From Xanthomonas hortorum pv. pelargonii (GTDB taxonomy: Bacteria; Pseudomonadota; Gammaproteobacteria; Xanthomonadales; Xanthomonadaceae), in assembly GCF_024499015.1 (NCBI RefSeq), contig NZ_CP098604.1, forward strand, positions 62,001 through 126,000: a stretch of DNA of 64,000 nt, given 5' to 3'. A program made the position numbers and the translations under genes. The first letter of the stretch is position 1; each line of letters opens with the position of its first letter. Below, piece after piece: positions 11,843 to 20,525 of this stretch. The notes under the pieces were generated by a model. The model had not been told where the DNA came from. It was given only the letters and a program-made list of their open reading frames with translations, and ran no database searches.

Positions 11843-12715
11843 GTGGCTGACAACCTGAATCTTATTCCGCAGGGTTTTGGCTCCCTGCACGACATGCAAT
11901 ACGTCCGCTTGATCGGGACGGATGCAGTGGCGTTCGCGCATGCGCAATTTGCCAACGACGTACAGGCGCTGGCGGTTGGGCAGTGGCAGTGGAATGCGTG
12001 GTTGACTGCGAAGGGGCGCGTGATTGCCATCTTCGCACTGTTGCGTGAGGACGACACACACGTATTGATGCTGTTGCCCGACGGCAACGCGGCCGAGATC
12101 GCCTTGCAACTGGGCCGTTTCGTGTTCCGGCGCAAGCTCAAGATCGTTGTTGCAGCGCTATCTGCCTACGGTGGATTCGAAGCAGCGCAACGCGCACGGG
12201 GCGCACAGGCCGATATCGGAACGCAGCGTATCGAATTGGATATGGGCACGGCCGCCCTGCCCCGCACCTTGCTGTTGCACACCGACCCGGCATTGGCAGC
12301 GCCTATCGAAGTGCCGGGTGTGGATGCGCAGTGGCGCCGCGCCGATCTGCAACTGGGATTGGTCCGCCTGCCCGATGCACAACGCGAGCAGTGGACACCG
12401 CAACAGCTGGCACTGGATCGCCTGCACGCCTTCAGCGTGAAAAAAGGCTGCTACCCCGGCCAGGAAATCGTCGCGCGCACGCACTTCCTGGGCAAGGCCA
12501 AACGCGCCTTGCAGCTATTGGAAGTCGATGGCGCCATCGAGGCGGGCGATGCGGTCACGCTGGATGGCACGGCCATCGGCTCGCTGGTGAGTGTTGCCGG
12601 CACTCTTGCGCTGACGGTGCTGCCGCTGGAGCTGACATTGGACGCCAACACCGCACTGCAAGCAGGCGCACACAGCGCACGCCCACTTGCCTTGACACCT
12701 GGATTGGAGCGTTAA
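11843..12715 (+). CDS. ygfZ: YgfZ/GcvT-like folate-binding Fe-S maturation protein
   Basis: A 290-residue protein of the YgfZ/IBA57 family, which uses tetrahydrofolate in assembling or repairing some iron-sulfur proteins. The diagnostic motif KKGCYPGQEIVAR, with the conserved cysteine, is near residue 200. The start codon is GTG at 11843. It diverges from the sdh operon, whose SdhB needs three Fe-S clusters. Its TAA stop overlaps the TAA stop of the opposing MalK/UgpC-type gene by 4 bp within a TTAA palindrome. Confidence 0.88.
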   Translation: MADNLNLIPQGFGSLHDMQYVRLIGTDAVAFAHAQFANDVQALAVGQWQWNAWLTAKGRVIAIFALLREDDTHVLMLLPDGNAAEIALQLGRFVFRRKLKIVVAALSAYGGFEAAQRARGAQADIGTQRIELDMGTAALPRTLLLHTDPALAAPIEVPGVDAQWRRADLQLGLVRLPDAQREQWTPQQLALDRLHAFSVKKGCYPGQEIVARTHFLGKAKRALQLLEVDGAIEAGDAVTLDGTAIGSLVSVAGTLALTVLPLELTLDANTALQAGAHSARPLALTPGLER

Positions 12716-13800
12716 GCTGGATCCAGCCGCTCGCCGGTGGCCGGGTCGAAGAAGTGCAGCGCCTCGCTGCGCAACGCCAGGCGCAGTGGCTGACCGACCG
12801 CCGGCAAGGCCTGCGGCGCGACGCGGATGACCAGCGGCTGACCGCCACGATCCAGGTTGAGGAAGATCTCGTTGCCGACCGGCTCGATGACTTCCACCTT
12901 CGCATCGAAGCCCAGTAGCGCATCGCTCGACGGCTGCAGATGCTCCGGGCGCACGCCGACGATCACCTCGCGACCGAACCAGCAGCCATCCACCCGCCCC
13001 GCACCCAGCGGCACTCGCCAGCCGTCGGCCATGACCAGATGCAGGCCGTCCTGCTCGTCCAGCCGCCCCTGCAGCATGTTCATTGCCGGGCTGCCGAGAA
13101 AGCCGGCCACGAATAGATTGGCCGGGCGGTCGTACAGCGCCATCGGGCTGTCGATCTGCTGGATCACGCCATCCTTGAGCACCACGATGCGCTGGCCGAG
13201 CGTCATCGCCTCGACCTGGTCGTGGGTGACGTAGATCATGGTGGTGCCGAGCTTGCGGTGCAGCTGCGCAATCTCGGTACGCACGCTGTGGCGCAGCTTG
13301 GCATCCAGATTGGAGAGCGGCTCGTCGAGCAGGAACACCGACGATTCACGCACCATCGCCCTGCCCAGCGCCACACGCTGCCGCTGGCCGCCGGACATCG
13401 CCTTGGGCAGCTTGTCGAGCATCGGGGTCAGGCCGAGCAATTCGGCGGCGTTATTGACGCGCTCGGCGATCACCTGCTTGGGATGGCCGCGCAGCTTGAG
13501 TCCGAAGGACAGGTTCTCGGCCACGGTCATGTGCGGATACAGCGCATAGCTCTGGAACACCATGGCGATGTCGCGGTCTTTCGGCGCCACGTCGTTGACC
13601 ACGCGCTCGCCGATCTTCAGCGTGCCGGCACTGATGTCTTCGAGCCCGGCGATCATGCGCAGCAGGGTCGACTTGCCGCAGCCGGACGGCCCGACCAACA
13701 CCATCAGCTCGCCATCGGCGACTTCGAAGCTCGCGCCCTGCACCGCGACCTGGCCATTCTCGTAGACCTTGCGGACACCTTCCAACTGCACTTTCGCCAT
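12712..13800 (-). CDS. MalK/UgpC-type sugar ABC transporter ATPase
   Basis: A 362-residue CUT1-family ATPase, normally paired with separate binding protein and permeases encoded elsewhere. Walker A GPSGCGKST, signature MSGGQRQR, Walker B VFLLDEPLSNLD and H-loop YVTHDQ are all present. The C-terminal TOBE/regulatory domain (residues about 240-362) is intact. I chose ATG at 13798-13800, giving the usual MAKVQLEGVRKVYENG start. No permease genes are nearby, so it may serve several sugar importers, like MsiK. Two LacI-type operator-like sites lie 84-127 bases upstream. Confidence 0.85.
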   Translation of the reverse strand: MAKVQLEGVRKVYENGQVAVQGASFEVADGELMVLVGPSGCGKSTLLRMIAGLEDISAGTLKIGERVVNDVAPKDRDIAMVFQSYALYPHMTVAENLSFGLKLRGHPKQVIAERVNNAAELLGLTPMLDKLPKAMSGGQRQRVALGRAMVRESSVFLLDEPLSNLDAKLRHSVRTEIAQLHRKLGTTMIYVTHDQVEAMTLGQRIVVLKDGVIQQIDSPMALYDRPANLFVAGFLGSPAMNMLQGRLDEQDGLHLVMADGWRVPLGAGRVDGCWFGREVIVGVRPEHLQPSSDALLGFDAKVEVIEPVGNEIFLNLDRGGQPLVIRVAPQALPAVGQPLRLALRSEALHFFDPATGERLDPA

Positions 13801-13883
13801 CTTCGGCCTCAACGTAAGTTGTGCGCCCTGCCCTCGGCCCTCCCGACGGCGGTGACGCCACATGCGCCTGCAAGGAAATCTCC

Positions 13884-13897
13884 TGCAAACGAATGCA
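13884..13897. promoter_or_regulatory. LacI-type operator-like site 1
   Basis: TGCAAACGAATGCA resembles the TGNAANCGNTTNCA consensus shared by many LacI/GalR regulators, with one mismatch, and has a central CG. It lies in the divergent gap between the MalK/UgpC-type gene and zwf. Its centre is 30 bp from that of the second site, close to three helical turns. Confidence 0.5.
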
Positions 13898-13913
13898 TTG
13901 GTTTATTCTGACA

Positions 13914-13927
13914 TGTAATCGTTTTCA
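13914..13927. promoter_or_regulatory. LacI-type operator-like site 2
   Basis: TGTAATCGTTTTCA matches TGNAANCGNTTNCA at every fixed position. It sits 114 bp from the MalK/UgpC-type start and 268 bp upstream of the zwf start. The rest of the 394 bp gap (13801-14194) holds no gene that I can recognise. A sugar-responsive LacI protein controlling transport and glucose catabolism is the simplest reading. Confidence 0.55.
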
Positions 13928-14194
13928 CATGGCAACATCGATCTCGGGAGGGACCATGACGCCAGTTACCCACGCCGCTGTTTCAAGCGGTGCAGCCTAC
14001 CGTGCGAGGCCAGGCATTTCGCCACGCATGTGCAGGTCTACCGCCGCAGCGCTAACCGCTGACGGCCACTTGCTGCAACAATCGGGGATTGGGCGTGCGC
14101 GTCCATCCTCCGCTGCGCGCACGTCAGTGTCGCTCAGGAACAGACGTACCGACCGCCGGCTGTCCGGCGCCTTTCCGACAAGCTGCTGATAACG

Positions 14195-15652
14195 ATGTCT
14201 CCAGAATCTGAAATTCGGTCCATGCACAACACCCTGATCCTGTTCGGCGCCACCGGCGATCTTGCCCAGCGCTATCTGTTTCCTTCCCTGTTGCGGTTGT
14301 TCGTCGACGGCCTGCTGCCGGAGGATTTCCGTATCCGTGCGCTGGCGTTGTCGCCGCACGACACCGAGGCCTTCCGCGAGGTGCTGCGGCCGCGTCTGAC
14401 CCAGGCCTTGCCGATCGCCACGCCCGAACAGATCGAGACGCTGCTGCAGCGGGTCGATTACCGCTCGGTGGATCTGCGCGACGCCGAGTCGGTGGCCAAT
14501 GCAGTACGCGAGCTGTCCAGCCGCCAGTGCGTAAGCTATCTGGCGATTCCGCCGGGCCTGTACATCAGCACCTGTCAGGGGCTGGCCCTGGGTGGCGCGC
14601 TGGCCGCCCCGCATCGATTGATGCTGGAAAAGCCAATCGGCCATGATTCGGATAGCGCTCTCGAGATTTTGCAGTCGATCGGCGCGCTGATCGACGAAGA
14701 CCGCGTGTTCCGCCTGGACCATTACCTGGGCAAGGCGGCGGTGCAGAACCTGATCGCGCTGCGCTTCGGCAATACGCTGCTGGAGGCGGTGTGGAACCGC
14801 ACCTACATCGAGTCGGTGCAGATCCTGGTGGCCGAAAGCGAAGGCGTGGACGGGCGCGATGCTTATTACGCCCGCTCCGGCGCGCTGCGCGACATGGTGC
14901 AGAGCCATATCCTGCAACTGCTGTGTCTGGTGGCGATGGAGCCGCCGGCCTCGCTGGAAGCCGACCGCATCCGCGATGAGAAGGTCAAGGTGCTGCGTGC
15001 GCTGCGCCCGATGACCGCCGAACACGCCGCCCACGACAGCGTGCGCGGCCGCTATACCGCCGGGACGATCAACGGCCAGCCGGCTCAGGCCTACCACCCG
15101 CCGGAAGGCAGCGACGTGGAGACTTTCGTCGCGGTGACCGCGCATATCGACAACTGGCGTTGGGCCGGCGTGCCGTTCCACCTGTGCACCGGCAAGCGCC
15201 TGGCCGAACGTTCCACCCGCATCGTGGTCACGCTCTAGCCGGTGACGCATTGGTTGTTCGAGCGCCCGGACCGTCAGAACGCGGTGCCCAACCGCCTGAC
15301 CTTCCAACTGCAGCCGCAGGAAAACATCGAGCTCGGCCTGATGAGCAGCCTCGCCGGCCCGGAATGGGGCGCGATCGAACTGCAGCCGCTGGAACTGGAA
15401 CTGTCGGTCCCCACCGGCCTGCACCGCCGCATCGCCTACGAGCGCCTGTTCGTGGACGCCTTCAACGGCAACCCGGCGCTGTTCGTGCGCGACGACGAGG
15501 TCAAGGCCGCCTGGTCGTGGATCGACAGCGTCAGCGATGCCTGGAAAGACGCGCAGTTGCCGCTGCAGACCTACCCGGCCGGCAGTTGGGGACCCGATAG
15601 CGCGGCGCCCTTCCTGCCCCCGGCCACCGAAGCACAGGGACACACCGCATGA
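14195..15652 (+). pseudogene. zwf: Glucose-6-phosphate dehydrogenase interrupted by an amber codon
   Basis: The frame encodes G6PD, the first enzyme feeding glucose-6-phosphate into the Entner-Doudoroff route. ILFGATGDLAQR is the nucleotide-binding motif, EKPIGHD and RLDHYLGK are substrate and active-site motifs. Codon 348 (15236-15238) is TAG, after RIVVTL. The frame then continues without loss as PVTHWLFERPDRQNAVPNRL to a TGA at 15650-15652. The complete product would be about 485 residues, the normal length. A single base change from AAG (lysine) would explain the stop. As written, a product of 347 residues lacks the last quarter. The end overlaps glk by 4 bp. Confidence 0.85.
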
Positions 15653-16656
15653 CCGCTCCTTCCAAGCCGGTGCTGGTTGCCGATATCGGCGGAACCAATG
15701 CGCGCTTCGCGCTGGCCGACGTCGACGCCTCGGTACCGCTGCTGGATGACACCTCGCGCGAATTTGCGGTGGTCGATTTCGGTTCGCTCGGCGAAGCCGC
15801 ACGGTATTACCTCGACCAGATCGGCGTGCAGGCTACCCAGGGCGTGTTCGCCGTGGCTGGCCGCGTGGATGGCGACGAGGCGCGCATCACCAACCACCCG
15901 TGGGTGATCTCGCGCTCGCGTACCGCGGCCATGCTGGGCTTCAGCACCCTGCACCTGATCAACGATTTTGCCGCGCAGGCCATGGCGATCAGCCTGCTGC
16001 GCCCGCAGGACGTGGTGCAGGTGGGCGGCGCCAGCTGGCGGCCGGCGGCGATCGATCAACCGCGCAATTACGGTGTGATCGGCCCCGGCACCGGCCTGGG
16101 TGTCGGTGGTCTGATCGTGCGCAACGGGCGCTGTTTTCCGCTGGAAACCGAAGGCGGCCATGTCAGCTTCCCGCCGGGTACGCCGGAAGAAATCCGCATC
16201 CTGGAGATCCTTTCCGAGCAGTTCGGCCGGGTCTCCAACGAGCGCCTGATCTGTGGGCCGGGCCTGGTCAACATCCATCGCGCGCTCAGCGAGATTGCCG
16301 GGGTCGACCCGGGCCCGCTGCAGCCCAAGGACATCACCGCGCGTGCGGCTGCGGGCGACCCGCGCTCGTCGCGCACCATCGATCTGTTCTGCGCCATCTT
16401 CGGTGCGATCGCCGGCGACATGGTGTTGATGCAGGGCGCCTGGGACGGCGTGTTCCTCACTGGCGGGCTGGTGCCCAAGGTGCTGGATTCGCTGCAGCAT
16501 TCCGGCTTCCGCCAGCGCTTCGAACACAAGGGACGCTTCTCCGCGATCATGTCGCGGGTGCCGTCGCTGGCCGTCATGCATCCGCATGCCGGCCTGCTCG
16601 GCGCCGCCGCGTATGCGGTGGATGCGCAGCGTCAGCATCCAGGAGAGCAGCGATGA
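15649..16656 (+). CDS. glk: Glucokinase
   Basis: A 335-residue ROK-independent glucokinase of the proteobacterial Glk family, phosphorylating glucose with ATP. ADIGGTNARFAL is the phosphate-binding motif, LINDFAAQA carries the catalytic aspartate, and GPGTGLGVGGLI is the adenosine motif. ATG overlaps the zwf stop (ATGA), and its own stop overlaps pgl in the same way. Translation may depend on ribosomes finishing zwf, so the amber codon upstream could reduce glk expression by polarity. Confidence 0.94.
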   Translation: MTAPSKPVLVADIGGTNARFALADVDASVPLLDDTSREFAVVDFGSLGEAARYYLDQIGVQATQGVFAVAGRVDGDEARITNHPWVISRSRTAAMLGFSTLHLINDFAAQAMAISLLRPQDVVQVGGASWRPAAIDQPRNYGVIGPGTGLGVGGLIVRNGRCFPLETEGGHVSFPPGTPEEIRILEILSEQFGRVSNERLICGPGLVNIHRALSEIAGVDPGPLQPKDITARAAAGDPRSSRTIDLFCAIFGAIAGDMVLMQGAWDGVFLTGGLVPKVLDSLQHSGFRQRFEHKGRFSAIMSRVPSLAVMHPHAGLLGAAAYAVDAQRQHPGEQR

Positions 16657-17372
16657 GCCTGCAGGACAATCCGCGCATCACCTTGGTGCGCTACGAAGAC
16701 CCGGCCGAATGGACCGAGGCGGTGGCCAGCGAGATGGCCGATCTGCTGGAACAGGAGATTTCGCGGCGCGGTCAGGCGCGCATGCTGCTGTCCGGCGGCA
16801 CCACGCCGGCGCCGGTGTACGAATCCCTCGCCCACCGTGCGCTGGACTGGTCGCGGGTGGAAGTGGGCCTGGTCGATGAGCGCTGGCTGTCGCCGCAGGA
16901 TCAGGACAGCAATGCCTGGCTGGTGAATCACAGCTTCCTGAGCCATGCGCCGGCAGCGACCTTCATCCCGCTGGTGCGCCCGGGCAAGCAGTTGCCCGAG
17001 TGCGTGCACACCGCGAACCTGCAGGCCACGCACGCCGAACCCGCCTGCCTGGCGGTGCTGGGCATGGGCGGCGACGGGCATACCGCCTCGCTGTTTCCCG
17101 GCGCCACCGATCTGCCCAAGGCGCTGGCCAGCCCGCAGCCGTACGCTTCACTGGATGCCACCGGCTGCCCAGGCTCCAATCAGTGGCCGCTGCGCATCAC
17201 ACTGACGCCGGCTGGGCTCGCTGCGATCCCGACCCGCCTGCTATTGCTGCGCGGAAAGCAGAAGCTTGACGTGCTGCAGGCTGCATTGGCCGGTGACGAT
17301 GTCAGCGAATATCCGATCCGGGTGGCGCTGCAGCAGCCGGGTCCACGTTTGCGGGTTCACTGGTGCTCTTAG
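16653..17372 (+). CDS. pgl: 6-phosphogluconolactonase
   Basis: A 239-residue enzyme hydrolysing 6-phosphogluconolactone to 6-phosphogluconate. LLSGGTTPAPVYESLA and VGLVDERWL near the N-terminus, then VLGMGGDGHTASLFPG in the middle, are DevB/Pgl signatures. The ATG at 16653 is preceded by GGAGAG and overlaps the glk stop by 4 bp. It closes the zwf-glk-pgl block; a terminator-like hairpin follows 48 bp later. Confidence 0.94.
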   Translation: MSLQDNPRITLVRYEDPAEWTEAVASEMADLLEQEISRRGQARMLLSGGTTPAPVYESLAHRALDWSRVEVGLVDERWLSPQDQDSNAWLVNHSFLSHAPAATFIPLVRPGKQLPECVHTANLQATHAEPACLAVLGMGGDGHTASLFPGATDLPKALASPQPYASLDATGCPGSNQWPLRITLTPAGLAAIPTRLLLLRGKQKLDVLQAALAGDDVSEYPIRVALQQPGPRLRVHWCS

Positions 17373-17420
17373 GTGCGAATCCCTCGCAAGAGCCGATTTT
17401 GTGCGAATCCCTCGCAAAAG

Positions 17421-17440
17421 CCCGCACATCCTTGTGCGGG
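17421..17440 (+). terminator. Hairpin after pgl
   Basis: CCCGCAC (17421-17427) pairs perfectly with GTGCGGG (17434-17440) over a 6-base loop. It is followed by TATCAAAAAG, not a T-run, so it may be a weak or Rho-dependent terminator, or an mRNA stabiliser. Just upstream, GTGCGAATCCCTCGCAA occurs twice (17373-17389 and 17401-17417). Confidence 0.5.
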
Positions 17441-17492
17441 TATCAAAAAGAGCGTGATTACTTTCTTCCCCGTTTCTCATAGCCGGTAGCCA

Positions 17493-19409
17493 ATGAGCCT
17501 GCATCCGAATATCCAAGCTGTCACCGACCGTATCCGCAAGCGCAGCGCGCCGTCGCGCGCGGCGTATCTGGCCGGTCTCGATGCCGCCCTGCGTGAGGGG
17601 CCGTTCCGTAGCCGTTTGAGCTGCGGCAATCTTGCACATGGGTTTGCCGCGTCCGAGCCGACCGACAAGTCGCGCCTGCGCGGTGCCGCAACGCCCAACC
17701 TCGGCATCATCACCGCCTACAACGACATGCTGTCGGCGCATCAGCCGTTCGAGCATTACCCGCAGCTGATCCGCGAAACCGCGCGTGCGCTCGGTGCCAC
17801 CGCACAGGTTGCCGGCGGTGTGCCGGCGATGTGCGACGGCGTGACCCAGGGCCGTGCCGGCATGGAGCTGTCGCTGTTCTCGCGCGACAACATCGCCCAG
17901 GCCGCGGCGATCGGCCTCAGCCACGACATGTTCGACAGCGTGGTGTATCTGGGCGTGTGCGACAAGATCGTGCCGGGCCTGCTGATCGGCGCGCTGGCGT
18001 TCGGGCATCTGCCGGCGCTGTTCATGCCGGCCGGCCCGATGACGCCGGGTATTCCGAACAAGCAGAAGGCCGAAGTACGCGAGCGCTATGCCGCCGGCGA
18101 AGCCACCCGCGCCGAGTTGCTGGAGGCCGAGTCGTCGTCTTACCACTCGCCCGGCACCTGCACCTTCTACGGCACCGCCAACTCCAACCAGGTGTTGCTC
18201 GAAGCGATGGGCGTGCAGTTGCCCGGCGCCTCGTTCGTCAACCCGGAACTGCCGTTGCGCGATGCGCTGACGCGTGAAGGTACCGCGCGTGCGCTGGCGA
18301 TTTCCGGATTGGGTCAGGACTTCCGCCCGTTCGGCCGCCTGATCGACGAGCGCGCCATCGTCAACGCCGTGGTCGCGCTGATGGCCACCGGCGGTTCGAC
18401 CAACCACACCATCCACTGGATTGCGGTGGCGCGTGCGGCCGGCATCGTGCTGACCTGGGACGACATGGATCTGATCTCGCAGACCGTGCCGCTGCTGACC
18501 CGCGTCTACCCGAACGGCGAGGCCGACGTGAACCGCTTCCAGGCCGCTGGCGGCACGGCATTCGTGTTCCGCGAGCTGATGGACGCCGGGATGATGCACG
18601 ACGACATCCCCACCGTGGTCGAAGGCGGCATGCGTGCCTACGCCAACGAGCCGCGGCTGCAGGACGGCAAGGTCGTGTACGTGCCCGGCACTGCGACCAC
18701 CGCCGACGACAGCGTGGCGCGTCCGGTCAGCGCCGCATTCGAATCGCAAGGCGGGCTGCGTCTGCTGCGCGGCAATCTCGGCCGCTCGCTGATCAAGCTG
18801 TCGGCGGTCAAGCCGCAACACCGCACCATCGAGGCGCCGGCGGTAGTGATCGATACACCGCAGGTGCTCAACAAACTGCATGCCGCCGGTGTGCTGCCGC
18901 ACGATTTTGTGGTGGTGCTGCGCTATCAGGGCCCACGCGCCAACGGCATGCCGGAACTGCATTCGATGGCCCCGCTGCTGGGCCTGCTGCAGAACCAGGG
19001 CCGGCGTGTGGCGCTGGTCACCGACGGCCGTTTGTCCGGCGCCTCGGGCAAATTCCCGGCCGCGATCCACATGACCCCGGAAGCCGCACGCGGCGGTCCG
19101 ATCGGGCGCGTGCGCGAAGGCGACATCGTGCGCCTGGATGGCGAAGCCGGCACGCTGGAAGTGCTGGTCTCGGCCGAAGAATGGGCATCGCGCGAAGTCG
19201 CACCGAACACCACGGTGGCCGGCAATGACCTGGGCCGCAACCTGTTCGGCATCAACCGCCAGGTCGTGGGCCCGGCAGACCAGGGCGCGATCTCGATTTC
19301 CTGCGGCCCGACCCATCAGGACGGCGCACTGTGGAGCTACGACGCCGAGTACGAACTCGGTGCCGATGCCGCCGCTGCTGCGGCACCACACGAGTCCAAG
19401 GACGCCTGA
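17493..19409 (+). CDS. edd: 6-phosphogluconate dehydratase
   Basis: A 638-residue Fe-S dehydratase of the IlvD/Edd family that makes 2-keto-3-deoxy-6-phosphogluconate. The cluster cysteines lie in GVPAMCDGVTQG, YLGVCDKIVPG and SPGTCTFYGTANSNQ. The C-terminal VTDGRLSGASGKFPAAIHM is also diagnostic. It lies between pgl and eda and completes the Entner-Doudoroff branch. The start ATG at 17493 gives the usual MSLHPNIQAVTDRI. Confidence 0.96.
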   Translation: MSLHPNIQAVTDRIRKRSAPSRAAYLAGLDAALREGPFRSRLSCGNLAHGFAASEPTDKSRLRGAATPNLGIITAYNDMLSAHQPFEHYPQLIRETARALGATAQVAGGVPAMCDGVTQGRAGMELSLFSRDNIAQAAAIGLSHDMFDSVVYLGVCDKIVPGLLIGALAFGHLPALFMPAGPMTPGIPNKQKAEVRERYAAGEATRAELLEAESSSYHSPGTCTFYGTANSNQVLLEAMGVQLPGASFVNPELPLRDALTREGTARALAISGLGQDFRPFGRLIDERAIVNAVVALMATGGSTNHTIHWIAVARAAGIVLTWDDMDLISQTVPLLTRVYPNGEADVNRFQAAGGTAFVFRELMDAGMMHDDIPTVVEGGMRAYANEPRLQDGKVVYVPGTATTADDSVARPVSAAFESQGGLRLLRGNLGRSLIKLSAVKPQHRTIEAPAVVIDTPQVLNKLHAAGVLPHDFVVVLRYQGPRANGMPELHSMAPLLGLLQNQGRRVALVTDGRLSGASGKFPAAIHMTPEAARGGPIGRVREGDIVRLDGEAGTLEVLVSAEEWASREVAPNTTVAGNDLGRNLFGINRQVVGPADQGAISISCGPTHQDGALWSYDAEYELGADAAAAAAPHESKDA

Positions 19410-19424
19410 TCCCCTTCCCTCTGA

Positions 19425-19443
19425 GCGACCGCCTGGCGGTCGC
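19425..19443 (+). other. Hairpin between edd and eda
   Basis: GCGACCGCC and GGCGGTCGC face each other with a one-base spacer in the 51 bp edd-eda gap. There is no T-run, so this is more likely an mRNA processing or stability element than a terminator. Confidence 0.45.
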
Positions 19444-19460
19444 CGTCTAACGGAGTTGCA

Positions 19461-20120
19461 ATGACGATTGCCCAGACCCAAAACACCGCCGAACAGCTGC
19501 TGCGCGACGCCGGCATCCTGCCGGTGGTCACCGTCGATACGCTGGACCAGGCGCGCCGCGTCGCCGATGCGCTGCTCGAAGGCGGCCTGCCCGCGATCGA
19601 GCTGACCTTGCGCACCCCGATCGCGATCGAAGCGCTGGCCATGCTCAAGCGCGAACTGCCCAACATCGTGATCGGCGCCGGCACCGTGCTGAGCGAGCTG
19701 CAACTGCGTCAGTCGGTGGATGCCGGTGCGGACTTTCTGGTCACCCCAGGCACCCCCGCGCCGCTGGCACGCCTGCTCGCCGATGCGCCGATTCCGGCCG
19801 TGCCTGGCGCGGCCACGCCGACCGAACTGCTGACCCTGATGGGCCTGGGTTTCCGTGTGTGCAAGCTGTTCCCGGCCACCGCCGTGGGTGGCTTGCAGAT
19901 GCTCAAGGGCCTGGCAGGTCCGCTGTCCGAGCTCAAGTTGTGCCCTACCGGCGGCATCAGCGAAGCCAACGCGGCCGAATTCCTGTCGCAACCGAACGTG
20001 GTGTGCATCGGCGGCTCGTGGATGGTGCCCAAAGACTGGTTGGCCCAGGGTCAGTGGGACAAGGTCAAGGAAAGCTCGGCCAAGGCGGCGGCGATTGTTC
20101 GACAGGTGCGTGCGGGCTGA
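19461..20120 (+). CDS. eda: KDPG/KHG aldolase
   Basis: A 219-residue class I aldolase cleaving 2-keto-3-deoxy-6-phosphogluconate to pyruvate and glyceraldehyde-3-phosphate. AIELTLRTPIA contains the catalytic glutamate region, GAGTVLSELQ follows, and the Schiff-base lysine is in GFRVCKLFPA. PTGGISEANAAEFL near the end is also conserved. It is the last gene of the operon; the next 1,074 bp hold repeats but no gene. Confidence 0.96.
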   Translation: MTIAQTQNTAEQLLRDAGILPVVTVDTLDQARRVADALLEGGLPAIELTLRTPIAIEALAMLKRELPNIVIGAGTVLSELQLRQSVDAGADFLVTPGTPAPLARLLADAPIPAVPGAATPTELLTLMGLGFRVCKLFPATAVGGLQMLKGLAGPLSELKLCPTGGISEANAAEFLSQPNVVCIGGSWMVPKDWLAQGQWDKVKESSAKAAAIVRQVRAG

Positions 20121-20199
20121 TTTCTGGGCGCCGCATCCAGCGAGTTGAAAAAGCCGGGCTGCGGTGGAAAGCTGATTTAGTGACAAAAAGCTGGTTGGC

Positions 20200-20281
20200 T
20201 GAGGAAAGCCTGGTTGGCTAGCGCTTTCAGGTGACTGAGGAAAGCGCAGTTTATTTGCGCTTTGATTTGGCTGAGGAAAGC
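20200..20281. repeat. Three 36-bp-spaced copies of TGAGGAAAGC
   Basis: TGAGGAAAGC occurs at 20200-20209, 20236-20245 and 20272-20281, exactly 36 bp apart. Neighbouring bases are partly repeated (TTGGC before it, GGTT after it). It directly follows eda and looks like an imperfect three-unit tandem repeat with no coding content. Confidence 0.6.
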
Positions 20282-20323
20282 GTGGTTAGCTGGCGCCTTG
20301 ATCTTGTGCGTGGGAGCGGTACA

Positions 20324-20411
20324 CGGGCGCCGGGGCAGGACACGCCGTGAACCCATCCATGGGGGCTCTTACACGACGTCCATGTCGTGTAAGGTCCTGC
20401 CCCGGCGCCCG
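20324..20411 (+). repeat. Nested palindromic element, copy A
   Basis: The outer arms CGGGCGCCGGGGCAGGAC (20324-20341) and GTCCTGCCCCGGCGCCCG (20394-20411) pair perfectly over 18 bp. Inside, TTACACGAC (20369-20377) pairs with GTCGTGTAA (20384-20392). Between the 5' outer arm and the inner hairpin is a core starting ACGCCGTGAA and ending GGGGGCTC that recurs in copies B-E. It lies in the convergent gap between eda and an RND gene. Confidence 0.85.
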
Positions 20412-20525
20412 CGGACCACTCTTCGAATGTTCCTGTGTTGGCGGAACGTGGAGCAGCGATTACTGTCGGGCACGCTCCCCGCCAAGCTTTGAAAAATTGC
20501 TTTACCTGATCAAGATCATGATGGC

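Noticed and set aside
15242..15652. Separate small gene after the zwf amber codon starting at GTG 15242
   Set aside because: It is the exact continuation of the G6PD C-terminal domain in the same frame, so it is a fragment and not an independent gene.
17241..20186. Very long minus-strand open frame (about 980 codons) opposite edd and eda
   Set aside because: Its translation is His/Gln/Arg-rich with no domain, and the plus strand has two clear enzymes. It is a by-product of high GC codon use.
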